Assembly: GCF_005860805.1 (NCBI RefSeq)
Contig: NZ_VCEJ01000008.1
Span: 310,001 to 374,000, forward strand
Reading direction: 5' to 3'
From: Dyadobacter luticola
GTDB taxonomy: Bacteria; Bacteroidota; Bacteroidia; Cytophagales; Spirosomataceae
Length of the DNA: 64,000 bases
The notes under the pieces were generated by a model that was not told the DNA's origin, ran no database searches, and saw nothing but the letters and a program-made list of their open reading frames with translations. This document shows, piece after piece, positions 18,141 through 27,618 of the stretch (position 1 is the first letter of the stretch; the number at the start of each line of letters is the position of its first letter). Both the position numbers and the translations under genes were made by a program.

Positions 18141-18650
18141 ATGGGTAAAGTACTGGTTCTTAATCAAGATTACAGCGCGTTAAGTGTTTGCACAGTTCCG
18201 AAAGCATTTTTGTTAGTCTATATGAACAAGGCTGAAATGTTGGCCGAATCGCCGCAGCATTATCTGCGCACGGTCAACGATCAGTATCCCATGCCGGTGG
18301 TCATTCGCCTCAACCGCTACATTCACATTCCATATAAGGGAGTGGTTATGACCCGGCAAAATCTTTTCAAGCGGGACGGCAACCGCTGCCAGTATTGCGG
18401 AACACATGATAACCTGACCCTGGACCATGTTATTCCAAAATCGCGAGGTGGAAAGACGACGTGGGACAATCTGGCGACTGCATGTAAAAGATGTAATTCA
18501 AGAAAAGGAGATCACACACCGGAAGAGATTGATATGCCGCTGAGACAGAGACCTTTCCGGCCATCGTTCTTAATGTTTATCAGAGATTTTTCGGGTTTGG
18601 CTGACGACGAGTGGCTTCCATACCTTGGTGCCAAAGAACGAGCATACTAA
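18141..18650 (+). CDS. HNH endonuclease domain protein
   Basis: 169 residues. The C-terminal half is a McrA-like HNH domain: C83-x2-C86 and C115-x2-C118 as zinc ligands, D95-H96 as the first H of the motif (LTLDHVIPKSRGG) and N110 (WDNLATACKRCN). The N-terminal 70 residues (VLVLNQDYSALSVCTVPKA) are a conserved part of this Bacteroidota/cyanobacterial family. A housekeeping nucleic-acid role is likely given its setting among core genes, but no function is known to me. It follows smpB after 52 nt. Confidence 0.8.
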   Translation: MGKVLVLNQDYSALSVCTVPKAFLLVYMNKAEMLAESPQHYLRTVNDQYPMPVVIRLNRYIHIPYKGVVMTRQNLFKRDGNRCQYCGTHDNLTLDHVIPKSRGGKTTWDNLATACKRCNSRKGDHTPEEIDMPLRQRPFRPSFLMFIRDFSGLADDEWLPYLGAKERAY

Positions 18651-18766
18651 CATTCTACGGCTTTCTGCCACTTCCTGCAAGAAATTCATTCTTGCAAAGG
18701 AATTTCCTTCCCCTCTCATTTGGAATAAAATTTTCCTGTCCTAGCGGAAATAATCTTCAAAACACG

Positions 18767-18774
18767 TACTTTTG
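18767..18774 (+). promoter_or_regulatory. Probable -7 element of the rpsA promoter
   Basis: TACTTTTG followed by CGC, 92 nt before rpsA, matches TAnnTTTG with the common trailing C. A convincing TTG at 19-20 nt upstream is missing. Confidence 0.5.
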
Positions 18775-18865
18775 CGCTCTGATTTCTCAAAAAATACTTG
18801 TTTAACTAATTTTCAGCTATTTAGCTCGGGAGCTGATGTACCTTTAAGAGCGATAATTCCTATTT

Positions 18866-20680
18866 ATGTCTAAGGAAAAAGAAAATCAACCACTTCCTGA
18901 TTTCGATTGGGATAAAGCAGCTGACAAAGGTTTTGGAACCGGATATTCTTCGGCGGACCGTGATCGTTTGGAGCAAATGTATGAGACTACCATTTCTCCT
19001 GTATCTGAGAAAGAAGTAGTTAAAGGTGTTGTAGTAGGTATTACAGACCGTGAAGTGATCCTGAATATCGGTTTCAAATCCGATGGTATCGTTTCATCTA
19101 ATGAATTCCGCGATCTGCCAGGAATGAAAATTGGCGACGAAGTGGAAGTTTACGTGGAAAACCAGGAAGATGCGCAAGGTCAGCTTGTTCTTTCACGCAA
19201 GAAAGCAAAAGTTATTACTGCATGGGATAACATTCAGAAATCATTCGATGAGGATGTTGTGATCGATGCAAATGTGAAGAGAAGAACCAAAGGTGGTTTG
19301 ATCGTTGATATATTTGGTATCGAGGCGTTCTTGCCAGGTTCACAAATTGATGTGAAACCAATCCGCGACTTCGATATTTTCGTTGGAAAACGTATGGAAG
19401 TGAAGGTTGTGAAAATCAATTACGCAAATGATAACGTAGTCGTTTCTCACAAAATACTGATCGAGAAAGATCTTGAAGCACAACGTCAGCAAATCCTGAA
19501 CAACCTTGAAAAAGGTCAGGTACTGGAAGGTGTGATCAAAAACATGACCAACTTCGGTGTATTCATCGATTTGGGTGGCGTGGATGGTCTTTTGCACATC
19601 ACAGATATTTCATGGGGACGTATCAACCACCCATCAGACCTGCTTTCACTGGATCAGAAACTCAATGTGGTGGTTCTGGATTTCGACGAGGAGAAAAAAC
19701 GTATTTCTCTTGGTTTGAAACAACTGCAGTCACATCCATGGGATTCTCTGGCAGAAGAAATTCAGGTTGGCTCAAAAGTAACCGGCCGCATTGTGAATGT
19801 TGCTGATTACGGCGCTTTCCTTGAAATCAAACCAGGTGTTGAAGGTTTGATCCACGTTTCTGAAATGTCATGGTCTCAGCACCTGCGCAATCCTCAGGAG
19901 TTTATGAATGTAAACGACGAGATCAGCGCGGTTGTATTGACTCTGGACCGTCAGGAGCGCAAAATGTCTCTTGGTATCAAGCAATTGACAGAAGATCCTT
20001 GGACTCAGGGTTCTCTGAAAGAAAAATATGCGATCGGTACACGTCACAAAGGCGTGGTTCGCAATCTGACCAACTTCGGTTTGTTCATTGAACTGGAAGA
20101 AGGTATCGACGGTTTGGTTCACGTTTCTGACCTTTCATGGACTAAGAAAATCAAGCATCCTTCTGATTTCGTAAAAGTAAATGACGAGCTGGAAGTTGTT
20201 GTTCTTGAACTGGACGCTGACAACCGTCGTCTGGCTCTTGGTCACAAACAACTCGAAGAAAATCCTTGGGATACATTCGAATCGATCTTTGAAGTTGGAT
20301 CGGTACATAAATGTACAATCGTAGCGAAAGGTGATAAGTTTGCAACATTGGAGCTTCCTTACGGAATTGAAGGTGTAGCGGCTATCAAAAACCTGGCGAA
20401 AGAAGACGGTACATTGGCGGAAGTAGGTGAAAGCCTTGACTTCACTGTACTTGAATTCCTGAAAGACGAGAAGAAAATCGTTCTGACTCACTCAAAAGTA
20501 GCGAAGAGCGCGCCTGCGGCAGAAGAGAAGAAAGAGGAGAAATCCAAACCTTCCAATACCAAGAGTGCAGCTTCTGAGCCAGCGCCAAAAGATGTTGAGA
20601 AATCAACATTTGGTGACCTGAGCGTTCTGTCTGCTTTGAAAGAACAGATGGAAGAGAGTGAAAAAAAAGGTAAAAAGTAA
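18866..20680 (+). CDS. rpsA: Ribosomal protein S1
   Basis: S1 binds mRNA on the 30S subunit. The 604-residue protein has repeated S1 (OB-fold) domains, recognisable by VEGVIKNMTNFGVFIDLGGV-type blocks: GVVVGITDREVILN near residue 53, then blocks beginning near residues 215, 305, 390 and 475, including NVADYGAFLEIKPGVEGLIH and NLTNFGLFIELEEGIDGLVH. The C-terminus is a Lys/Glu/Ala-rich tail. Bacteroidota rely little on Shine-Dalgarno pairing, so S1 is expected to matter strongly in initiation. Confidence 0.95.
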   Translation: MSKEKENQPLPDFDWDKAADKGFGTGYSSADRDRLEQMYETTISPVSEKEVVKGVVVGITDREVILNIGFKSDGIVSSNEFRDLPGMKIGDEVEVYVENQEDAQGQLVLSRKKAKVITAWDNIQKSFDEDVVIDANVKRRTKGGLIVDIFGIEAFLPGSQIDVKPIRDFDIFVGKRMEVKVVKINYANDNVVVSHKILIEKDLEAQRQQILNNLEKGQVLEGVIKNMTNFGVFIDLGGVDGLLHITDISWGRINHPSDLLSLDQKLNVVVLDFDEEKKRISLGLKQLQSHPWDSLAEEIQVGSKVTGRIVNVADYGAFLEIKPGVEGLIHVSEMSWSQHLRNPQEFMNVNDEISAVVLTLDRQERKMSLGIKQLTEDPWTQGSLKEKYAIGTRHKGVVRNLTNFGLFIELEEGIDGLVHVSDLSWTKKIKHPSDFVKVNDELEVVVLELDADNRRLALGHKQLEENPWDTFESIFEVGSVHKCTIVAKGDKFATLELPYGIEGVAAIKNLAKEDGTLAEVGESLDFTVLEFLKDEKKIVLTHSKVAKSAPAAEEKKEEKSKPSNTKSAASEPAPKDVEKSTFGDLSVLSALKEQMEESEKKGKK

Positions 20681-20712
20681 GATAAAGTAAGTGCATCGTA
20701 GCCAATTTTTGG

Positions 20713-20720
20713 TACTTTTG
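20713..20720 (+). promoter_or_regulatory. Probable -7 element of the tRNA-Cys promoter
   Basis: TACTTTTG followed by CACCC. Transcription would start near 20727, at the foot of the hairpin that precedes the tRNA. Confidence 0.5.
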
Positions 20721-20726
20721 CACCCG

Positions 20727-20760
20727 GAATAGCTGTCGGCCCGACGGCAGGCAGCTATTC
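20727..20760 (+). other. Hairpin between rpsA and tRNA-Cys
   Basis: GAATAGCTG at 20727-20735 pairs with CAGCTATTC at 20752-20760 around a GC-rich 16-nt loop, followed by ATTTTGG. It could be the rpsA terminator, though the T run is poor, or a structured 5' leader of the tRNA-Cys precursor, since it starts where the tRNA transcript is predicted to begin. Confidence 0.6.
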
Positions 20761-20765
20761 ATTTT

Positions 20766-20836
20766 GGTTCCGTGGCCGAGTGGCTAGGCAGAGGTCTGCA
20801 AAACCTCGTACAGCGGTTCGAATCCGCTCGGAACCT
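20766..20836 (+). tRNA. tRNA-Cys (anticodon GCA)
   Basis: A 71-nt cloverleaf: the acceptor arm GGTTCCG pairs with CGGAACC, the anticodon loop is CTGCAAA (anticodon GCA), and the T arm is GCGGTTCGAATCCGC. The discriminator base is U73, the identity base of tRNA-Cys. CC follows, but a full CCA is not encoded. Confidence 0.97.
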
Positions 20837-20887
20837 CCCCAATATTGCCATACATCCGAAGGATTTCAGGCACAAAAAATTAGTTAA

Positions 20888-20940
20888 AAAATACCATTTG
20901 ATGAATTCCGGTTTAGGGTTCAGAAAATGGTATTTTTTTT
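20888..20940 (+). terminator. Terminator after tRNA-Cys
   Basis: AAAATACCATTT at 20888-20899 pairs with AAATGGTATTTT at 20925-20936 (loop about 25 nt), and the T run continues to 20940. The rest of the stretch up to the act operon is AT-rich with only the promoter element below. Confidence 0.75.
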
Positions 20941-21047
20941 GTTAAATGTTTGAAAATCAACATAATATTGCTCGTGACTTTAATCGCATTTTAACCTATA
21001 AATTAGACAAATTATAAATAAGATGGTGGTACAAAATATCCCCTAAA

Positions 21048-21055
21048 TACTTTTG
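21048..21055 (+). promoter_or_regulatory. Probable -7 element of the act operon promoter
   Basis: TACTTTTG, 56 nt before the actA start, matches TAnnTTTG. The -33 region lacks a clear TTG. It is the only such element I see in the AT-rich stretch before the respiratory block. Confidence 0.5.
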
Positions 21056-21110
21056 TGGATAAAAAATCGTGAACTAGTTTTGTCTGCTGAAGAATAATGA
21101 ATAGTTGATT

Positions 21111-22412
21111 ATGAATATATCATTCCGTACGGACGCTAAATTTTGTTCCTACTTAAGTTGCTCAAAAATCTTTATAGCTATTCTCGTAGCTGTATTATTA
21201 AGCCTGCCAAATTTAGTTTCTGCACAAGATAGCACGGCCGCCGCAGGTGGCGCTGCTGCTGCTCCGGCTGGCGGTGGTGACGCAGCCAAGGGAGAAGCAC
21301 TCTTCAAAAACAACTGTGCGCAATGTCACTCCCCAACCGACGAACGTGTAGTTGGTCCTGGTCTTAAAGGTGCCAGCAGCCGCCACGACTTCGCCTGGCT
21401 TACCAAATGGGTACGTAACTCACAAGCAGTGATTGCTTCGGGAGATCCTTACGCAGTAAAAATCTACAACGAGTATTCAAAGGCTCAAATGACAAGTTTC
21501 CCAAACTTGTCTGACGATGATATCAAAGGCATTTTTGCTTATATCGACAAAGCTTCTACTGCGGCTCCTGCTGCTGCCGCACCAGCGGGTGGAGGTGGTG
21601 CCGCTGCAAGTGGTGATTCAAAAGGAGAAGGTCCATCAGATCTTTTCATGATTGTTCTTGTAGCGCTTGTAGTTGTTATGCTGCTTGTTCTGGGTGTTTT
21701 GGTAGTGATCGTGACATTGCTAAGCAAAGCAGTAAGCGGAGAAACGACGGATGCTGCGAAACCAGATTTCATGACAAGCCTTGGCAATTCTTTAAAAAGA
21801 ATTTCAGCCGACCCGGCGATCAGATCTGCTACGATGTGGATATTCGTTCTGCTGGTTTTAAAAGCAACATTGGATGGTGCTTATAGTGTTGGTGTTCAGC
21901 AAGGTTATGCTCCAAAGCAACCGATTTCGTTTTCACACAAATTGCATGCAGGCGAATACAAAATCGACTGTAACTATTGCCACACCGGTGTTAACCGCGG
22001 TAAGTCGGCACACATTCCTTCTGCGAACATTTGTATGAACTGCCACGGCGTCATCAAGAAGGAATCTCCTGAAATTCAGAAAATCTATACTTCTATTGAG
22101 AACAATCAGCCGATTGAATGGGTGCGGGTTCACAACCTTCCTGATCTGGCTTACTTTAACCACGCCCAACACGTGAATGTAGGCGGGCTGGAATGCCAGA
22201 ACTGCCACGGTGAGGTTGAAAAGATGGAGGTGATCCAGCAACGTTCATCCTTAACTATGGGATGGTGTATTGACTGTCACCGCAAAACGGAGGTTAATAC
22301 CAAAGACAATAAGTACTACGATAAGTTGGTACAATTGCACGCTGGCGAAAGCAAGGAAGCATTGAAAGTTGCTGATATAGGTGGGTTGGAATGTTCTAAA
22401 TGCCACTATTAA
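21111..22412 (+). CDS. actA: Alternative complex III subunit ActA, with extra cytochrome c domain
   Basis: A 433-residue multiheme cytochrome of the quinol:electron-acceptor oxidoreductase. The N-terminus is a signal/membrane helix (about residues 18-38). A monoheme cytochrome domain follows (CAQCH 69-73, candidate Met ligand in KAQMTSFP), flanked on both sides by Ala/Gly/Pro-rich linkers. Then come membrane helices (about 178-205 and 240-256) and the pentaheme part with CxxCH at 287, 308, 362, 386 and 428. The last heme lies at the very C-terminus. Classical ActA has only the pentaheme part. ATG 21111 is preferred over TTG 21105. Confidence 0.92.
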   Translation: MNISFRTDAKFCSYLSCSKIFIAILVAVLLSLPNLVSAQDSTAAAGGAAAAPAGGGDAAKGEALFKNNCAQCHSPTDERVVGPGLKGASSRHDFAWLTKWVRNSQAVIASGDPYAVKIYNEYSKAQMTSFPNLSDDDIKGIFAYIDKASTAAPAAAAPAGGGGAAASGDSKGEGPSDLFMIVLVALVVVMLLVLGVLVVIVTLLSKAVSGETTDAAKPDFMTSLGNSLKRISADPAIRSATMWIFVLLVLKATLDGAYSVGVQQGYAPKQPISFSHKLHAGEYKIDCNYCHTGVNRGKSAHIPSANICMNCHGVIKKESPEIQKIYTSIENNQPIEWVRVHNLPDLAYFNHAQHVNVGGLECQNCHGEVEKMEVIQQRSSLTMGWCIDCHRKTEVNTKDNKYYDKLVQLHAGESKEALKVADIGGLECSKCHY

Positions 22413-22455
22413 TCAAAAAAATACCTGATACAACTCATTTGTATTGAATAGTTTT

Positions 22456-25400
22456 ATGGAAAATACCAATAAAAGATACTGGCGGGGACTTGAAGAGCTG
22501 CGGAATGATGAGAAGTTTGTAAAAGAAGCAAGTTCTGAGTTTGGAGTCGCACCAACTGAAAACCAATACGAAAGTTTGGTGGACGGCGTTGGTACGCATC
22601 GCCGTGATTTTTTGAAAGTGCTTGGATTCGGGATGGCTGCGGTTTCTCTTGCAGCTTGTGAAACGCCGGTAAAAAAGGCGATACCTTATGTGAATAAACC
22701 CGAAGGTGAGTTTCCTACGATTGCCAACTGGTACGCATCTACTTATGCAGAAGGCGGAGATTACGCAAGTATTCTGGTAAAAACCCGTGAAGGCCGACCT
22801 ATTAAAATAGAAAGTAATTCCCTTTCAAAAATTTCTTATGGTGTGAGCTCCCGGGCACATGCTTCGTTGCTCGGCTTGTATGACAATGAGAAATTGAAAG
22901 GGCCTAAGAAAGGAAATGATACAAAAGTTAGCTGGGAAGTTGTTGATAAAGAAATCGGCGACCAGCTGGGTCAGATTGCATCAAGAGGCGGAGCAATTCG
23001 TATCCTAACTTCCACAATATTAAGCCCGTCGACCAAGGCGGTAATTGCTGACTTTACAGCAAAATATCCTACCACTTCGCACGTGGTTTACGATGCTAAT
23101 TCTTCTTATGCGATCGTAAAAGCCAATGAGTTATCATTTGGCAAAGCAGTTATCCCTTCTTACGATTTCAGCAAAGCGAAAGTTGTTGTCGGTATTGACG
23201 GTGATTTCCTGGGAACATGGCTTGCTCCTGACACTTTCTCGAAACAATTTGCAGAAACGCGCCGGGTGAGCAGCGAGAAAGACGGCAAAAAAGAAATGTC
23301 CCGTCTTTACCAGTTTGAATCTACATTGTCTCTGACTGGTGCAAATGCTGACTACCGCACTGCTGTAAAACCTTCACAAATTGGCTTAGTTGCGGCAGCA
23401 CTTTATAACAAAGTGGCAGCGAAACTTGGCGGGGCATCTGTTGCAACTGCATCATTGAATGTTCCGAATTTGGACAAAGCTGCAGCGGAACTAGTTGCTG
23501 CGAAAGGACAGGCGCTTGTTGTATCGGGTATCAATGATCCTTCGGTACAAGTTGTTGTGAATGCGCTGAACAGCTTGCTTGGAAGTTACGGTTCAACAAT
23601 CAATCTGGATAAACCGGCTAACTATCGCCAGGGTAATGATATCGCTACCAACCAGTTGATCGACGAGATCAAAGGTGGCAAAGTTTCTGCATTGATTTTG
23701 TGGGGTGCAAATCCGGTTTATGATCACCCACGCGGTGCCGAACTCGCTGCTGCATTGCCACAGGTTTCATTAAGCGTATCTTTCAACGATCGCCCCGATG
23801 AAACTTCTTCCCTTTTGAAATACATTCTTCCAGCGCCGCATTACCTCGAATCATGGGGTGATGCGGAGCCAGTTGCGGGATCTTATAGCTTAATCCAGCC
23901 AGCAATCAGCTTGATATTCAGTACACGTCAGGCGCAGGCCACACTTTTAAAGTGGGCAGGTGCATCGGCGGATTATCATGAATACGTAAAAGCATATTGG
24001 AGAAAAAATATCTATCCTCAGAGTGCCGGAGGTGATTTTGAAAAGTTCTGGGTTAAATCGCTGCATGATGGCGTATTTGACGTAGCTGCAACTTCCGCGA
24101 CGGGTGGCGGTGCAACATTCGCCGGTAATCTTCCTGCTGCCGCTGCTGGTATTGCTAAAAAATATAAAGCTTCTTCATCCGGTCTTGAACTGGCGATTTT
24201 TGAGAATGTAGGATTAGGTACTGGTTTTGCTGCCAACAATCCATGGTTGCAGGAAAACCCTGATCCGATTACAAAAGCTTGCTGGGATAACCACGCGGGT
24301 GTATCGCAGAAAACGGCCACCGAACTTGGTTTGGCGCAGGGCGATGTTGTCAAGATTGATCTGAAAGGAAAATCTGTTGAGTTACCTGTGATTGTTCAGC
24401 CAGGTCTTGCACAAGGAACCGTTGCAGTTGCGATAGGTTTTGGCCGCGAGAAAGCAGGTAAGTCTGCAAATGGTGTTGGTAAGAACATGTTCCCGTTCGC
24501 GTCATTTACTGACGGCTTCCTGAACTTTACGCCAGGTGAAGTAACATTGTCCAAGACAGGTGCTACCCGGGAGATCGCTCAGACCCAGACACATAATACG
24601 GTGATGAACCGTAAGTCAGTTTTGCAGGAAACTGTACTGGCTCACTTCCAGAAGGATCCTTTGGCGGGACGTTTCATTCCGAAAATCCAGACTTCCGAAG
24701 GTGAAGTAGAAGCAACTGACCTGTCTCTTTGGAACGGTCACAAATACAAAAACCACTCATGGGGTATGGTGATTGACCTGAACACGTGCTTCGGCTGTGG
24801 CTCATGTGTGATCAGCTGCCAGAATGAAAACAATATTCCTGTTGTAGGTCGTCAGGAAATTATCAATTCCCGCGAAATGCACTGGCTGCGTATCGACCGC
24901 TATTACAGCAGTGATGCAGATGTAGAAGATTTACGTGGTTTGGAAATTGCTTCGGAAAATCCGGAAATTACATTCCAGCCAATGCTTTGCCAGCATTGTA
25001 ATAATGCTCCTTGCGAAACGGTATGCCCAGTATTGGCGACTACCCACAGTTCGGAAGGTTTGAACCAAATGACTTATAACCGCTGTGTTGGTACAAGATA
25101 TTGTGCAAATAACTGTCCTTATAAAGTACGTCGCTTCAACTGGTTCAAATATTTTGATAACGACAATTTTGACTACGCATTCAATAATGACCTTGGAAAA
25201 ATGGTCATTAACCCGGATGTAACGGTACGTTCAAGAGGGGTTATCGAAAAATGCTCGATGTGCGTGCATAGAATTCAGGATGCCAAACTGACTGCGAAAA
25301 AGGAAAGAAGACGGATTGTCGACGGAGAAGTAAATGTAGCTTGTGCATCTTCTTGCCCAACAGACGCTATTACTTTTGGCGACATGAATGATCCTGAAAG

Positions 25401-25551
25401 CAGAATTTCGAAATTGCTTGAAGTAGAAAGAGAAGGACGCGCGTTCCACATGCTGGAAGAAATCAATGTTCGTCCGCAGATTTCTTACCTTACCAAGGTT
25501 CGTAATAAGGATGCAGCTGCCGCCAAAGAAGTTGAAAAAGAGCACGCATAA
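22456..25551 (+). CDS. actB: Alternative complex III subunit ActB (molybdopterin-like and iron-sulfur domains)
   Basis: 1031 residues. The N-terminus has a twin-arginine stretch (THRRDFLK, RR at 49-50) followed by a lipobox-like SLAAC with Cys68, so the protein is probably Tat-exported and lipid-anchored. The large middle part resembles molybdopterin oxidoreductases but serves as a scaffold in this family. From about residue 778 a ferredoxin-like module carries CFGCGSC, CQHCNNAPCETVCP, CVGTRYCANNCP and CSMC/CASSCP, ligands for several Fe-S clusters. It passes electrons from quinol oxidised at ActC to the hemes of ActA. ATG 22456 is preferred over TTG 22444. Confidence 0.94.
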   Translation: MENTNKRYWRGLEELRNDEKFVKEASSEFGVAPTENQYESLVDGVGTHRRDFLKVLGFGMAAVSLAACETPVKKAIPYVNKPEGEFPTIANWYASTYAEGGDYASILVKTREGRPIKIESNSLSKISYGVSSRAHASLLGLYDNEKLKGPKKGNDTKVSWEVVDKEIGDQLGQIASRGGAIRILTSTILSPSTKAVIADFTAKYPTTSHVVYDANSSYAIVKANELSFGKAVIPSYDFSKAKVVVGIDGDFLGTWLAPDTFSKQFAETRRVSSEKDGKKEMSRLYQFESTLSLTGANADYRTAVKPSQIGLVAAALYNKVAAKLGGASVATASLNVPNLDKAAAELVAAKGQALVVSGINDPSVQVVVNALNSLLGSYGSTINLDKPANYRQGNDIATNQLIDEIKGGKVSALILWGANPVYDHPRGAELAAALPQVSLSVSFNDRPDETSSLLKYILPAPHYLESWGDAEPVAGSYSLIQPAISLIFSTRQAQATLLKWAGASADYHEYVKAYWRKNIYPQSAGGDFEKFWVKSLHDGVFDVAATSATGGGATFAGNLPAAAAGIAKKYKASSSGLELAIFENVGLGTGFAANNPWLQENPDPITKACWDNHAGVSQKTATELGLAQGDVVKIDLKGKSVELPVIVQPGLAQGTVAVAIGFGREKAGKSANGVGKNMFPFASFTDGFLNFTPGEVTLSKTGATREIAQTQTHNTVMNRKSVLQETVLAHFQKDPLAGRFIPKIQTSEGEVEATDLSLWNGHKYKNHSWGMVIDLNTCFGCGSCVISCQNENNIPVVGRQEIINSREMHWLRIDRYYSSDADVEDLRGLEIASENPEITFQPMLCQHCNNAPCETVCPVLATTHSSEGLNQMTYNRCVGTRYCANNCPYKVRRFNWFKYFDNDNFDYAFNNDLGKMVINPDVTVRSRGVIEKCSMCVHRIQDAKLTAKKERRRIVDGEVNVACASSCPTDAITFGDMNDPESRISKLLEVEREGRAFHMLEEINVRPQISYLTKVRNKDAAAAKEVEKEHA

Positions 25552-25603
25552 GTTGCTAGTAACGAGAGTTTTGAAGATTAAATCATTATAAATTAATAGT
25601 AAT

Positions 25604-27037
25604 ATGCATGTTACTTCACCTGTAAGAGAACCGCTGATTCAGGGTGGGAAAACGTACGCAGACGTAACGGAAGATATTTGCCGCCATGTGGAAGGTGCTC
25701 CAACCAAGGAGTGGAAAATCGCTTTCGGTATCTCCCTTTTGGTGTTGGCTTATGGATCAGTCTGCCTTGCATGGACCTGGTGGGAAGGCCTCGGAGTTTG
25801 GGGGTTGAATAAAACAGTGGGCTGGGCCTGGGACATTACCAACTTCGTTTGGTGGGTGGGTATCGGTCACGCTGGTACATTGATCTCGGCGATCTTGTTG
25901 CTGTTCCGCCAAAAATGGAGAACATCTATTAACCGTGCTGCTGAGGCGATGACCATTTTTGCGGTACTCTGCGCTGCATCTTTCATCCTGATGCACATGG
26001 GCCGTCCCTGGATGGCATATTGGGCATTGCCTTTGCCAAACGTTTTTGGTTCTCTTTGGGTAAACTTCAATTCCCCGCTTGTTTGGGACGTTTTTGCGAT
26101 CAGTACATATTTCTCGGTATCCCTTGTATTCTGGTACATTGGTTTGATCCCTGACCTTGCAACAATTCGTGACCGTGCTACCAGCAACATTTCCCGCTTC
26201 ATGTATGGAACATTTGCAATGGGCTGGGATGGTTCAGCTAAGACCTGGGCTAGATACGAATACATCAGCTTAATCCTTGCCGGTCTTTCTACACCGCTTG
26301 TACTTTCGGTACACACCATTGTAAGTATGGACTTTGCTACCTCGGTCATTCCGGGATGGCACACTACTATCTTCCCTCCATACTTCGTTGCGGGTGCGAT
26401 TTTCTCCGGATTCGCGATGGTGCAGAATCTGATGCTGATCACACGTGTGGTTTACAAACTGGAAGACTACATTACGCTGGAACACATTGAAACGATGAAT
26501 AAAGTAATTACCCTGACTGGTTCTGTTGTGGGTGTGGCTTATATCACTGAGTTCTTTATTGCGTGGTACGGTGGTGTTGAGTACGAATATTATGCATTCT
26601 TCAACCGTATGACAGGACCTTACTGGTGGGCATACTGGGCGATGATGACTTGTAACGTAATTTCTCCGCAGCTTTTCTGGTCAAGAAAATTGCGTCGCAG
26701 CATCACCTTCACCTTCTTCATTTCAGTGGTTGTAAACATTGGTATGTGGTTTGAGCGCTTTGTAATTATCGTGACTTCTCTTCACCGTGACTACATTCCA
26801 TCCAGCTGGGCGATGTTCTCTCCTACACGTTTTGACATTGGTGATTACATTTTCTCCTTTGGGTTATTCTTCACATTGTTCCTTCTGTTCTCGAAATATC
26901 TGCCTGTTGTAAATATGGCGGAGGTAAAAGCAGTACTCAGGTCGACCTCTGCGCAAATGCCTGCGAAAATTGCTGGTGTTGCGAAAGTAAGACAGCGTGG
27001 TACGGCGCAACCAGCGTACGACAAGGATAAAGAATAA
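25604..27037 (+). CDS. actC: Alternative complex III subunit ActC (NrfD-like membrane protein)
   Basis: A 477-residue integral membrane protein of the NrfD/PsrC family with about ten helices. It holds the quinol-oxidation site of the complex next to the Fe-S clusters of ActB. Typical segments are WWVGIGHAGTLISAILLLFR, MHMGRPWMAYWALPLPN and SVHTIVSMDFATSVIPGWHT. It follows actB by 52 nt in the same direction, in the canonical act order. Confidence 0.93.
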   Translation: MHVTSPVREPLIQGGKTYADVTEDICRHVEGAPTKEWKIAFGISLLVLAYGSVCLAWTWWEGLGVWGLNKTVGWAWDITNFVWWVGIGHAGTLISAILLLFRQKWRTSINRAAEAMTIFAVLCAASFILMHMGRPWMAYWALPLPNVFGSLWVNFNSPLVWDVFAISTYFSVSLVFWYIGLIPDLATIRDRATSNISRFMYGTFAMGWDGSAKTWARYEYISLILAGLSTPLVLSVHTIVSMDFATSVIPGWHTTIFPPYFVAGAIFSGFAMVQNLMLITRVVYKLEDYITLEHIETMNKVITLTGSVVGVAYITEFFIAWYGGVEYEYYAFFNRMTGPYWWAYWAMMTCNVISPQLFWSRKLRRSITFTFFISVVVNIGMWFERFVIIVTSLHRDYIPSSWAMFSPTRFDIGDYIFSFGLFFTLFLLFSKYLPVVNMAEVKAVLRSTSAQMPAKIAGVAKVRQRGTAQPAYDKDKE

Positions 27038-27074
27038 CCAAAAGCGGACTTACAGATATTAATTTAGTAGTAGT

Positions 27075-27605
27075 ATGGCAGAATTATCTGGTAAATATTT
27101 AGTCGGAGTTTATGACGATGACGATACTGTCCTTCACGCGGTACCAAGGCTAAGAAAGGCAGGAGTGAAGATCAAAGAGGTGTATTCACCATTCCCAATC
27201 CACGGAATGGACGAAGCACTAGGTCATCCCAGAACAAGAATCGGTATTGCCGCATTTATGTTTGGTGTAACAGGTTGCTGCTGCGCTTTAACATTGATGA
27301 TCTGGACGATGGGGATTGACTGGCCAATGATTATTGGTGGTAAAGACCCAATCTCCATTCCGAACTACATTCCTATCACTTTTGAGTTGACAGTACTTTT
27401 TACTGCATTCGGGATGGCGACTACCTTCTTTATTTCAAATGGACTCGGACCCGGTACGCATTTTCATCCTAGATTTGACGTTCGCTCGACTGACAACAAG
27501 TTTGTGATGGCGATTGATCTGGGAAGAAACTCGATGACCGAAGAGGATATCACGAGAGCATTGAGAGACAGCGGTGCGGAGGAGGTCAACGTTAAACAAT
27601 TTTAA
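27075..27605 (+). CDS. actD: Alternative complex III subunit ActD (DUF3341)
   Basis: A 176-residue protein. An N-terminal soluble domain (YLVGVYDDDDTVLHAVPRLR, VYSPFPIHGMDEALG) is followed by two membrane helices (about 57-80 and 95-120) and a short soluble tail. This is the DUF3341 architecture of ActD, a structural subunit without cofactors. It sits between actC and actE. Confidence 0.92.
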   Translation: MAELSGKYLVGVYDDDDTVLHAVPRLRKAGVKIKEVYSPFPIHGMDEALGHPRTRIGIAAFMFGVTGCCCALTLMIWTMGIDWPMIIGGKDPISIPNYIPITFELTVLFTAFGMATTFFISNGLGPGTHFHPRFDVRSTDNKFVMAIDLGRNSMTEEDITRALRDSGAEEVNVKQF

Positions 27606-27618
27606 TGGAGTTTAGACA

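Noticed and set aside
21235..21620. GC-rich Ala/Gly coding repeats in actA as a mobile or tandem repeat element
   Set aside because: They are in frame and encode flexible linkers around the cytochrome domain; there is no exact repeat unit.
22456..25551. ActB as an active molybdoenzyme
   Set aside because: Family context (act operon, fused Fe-S module) shows it is the complex III scaffold, which in characterised relatives carries no molybdenum cofactor.
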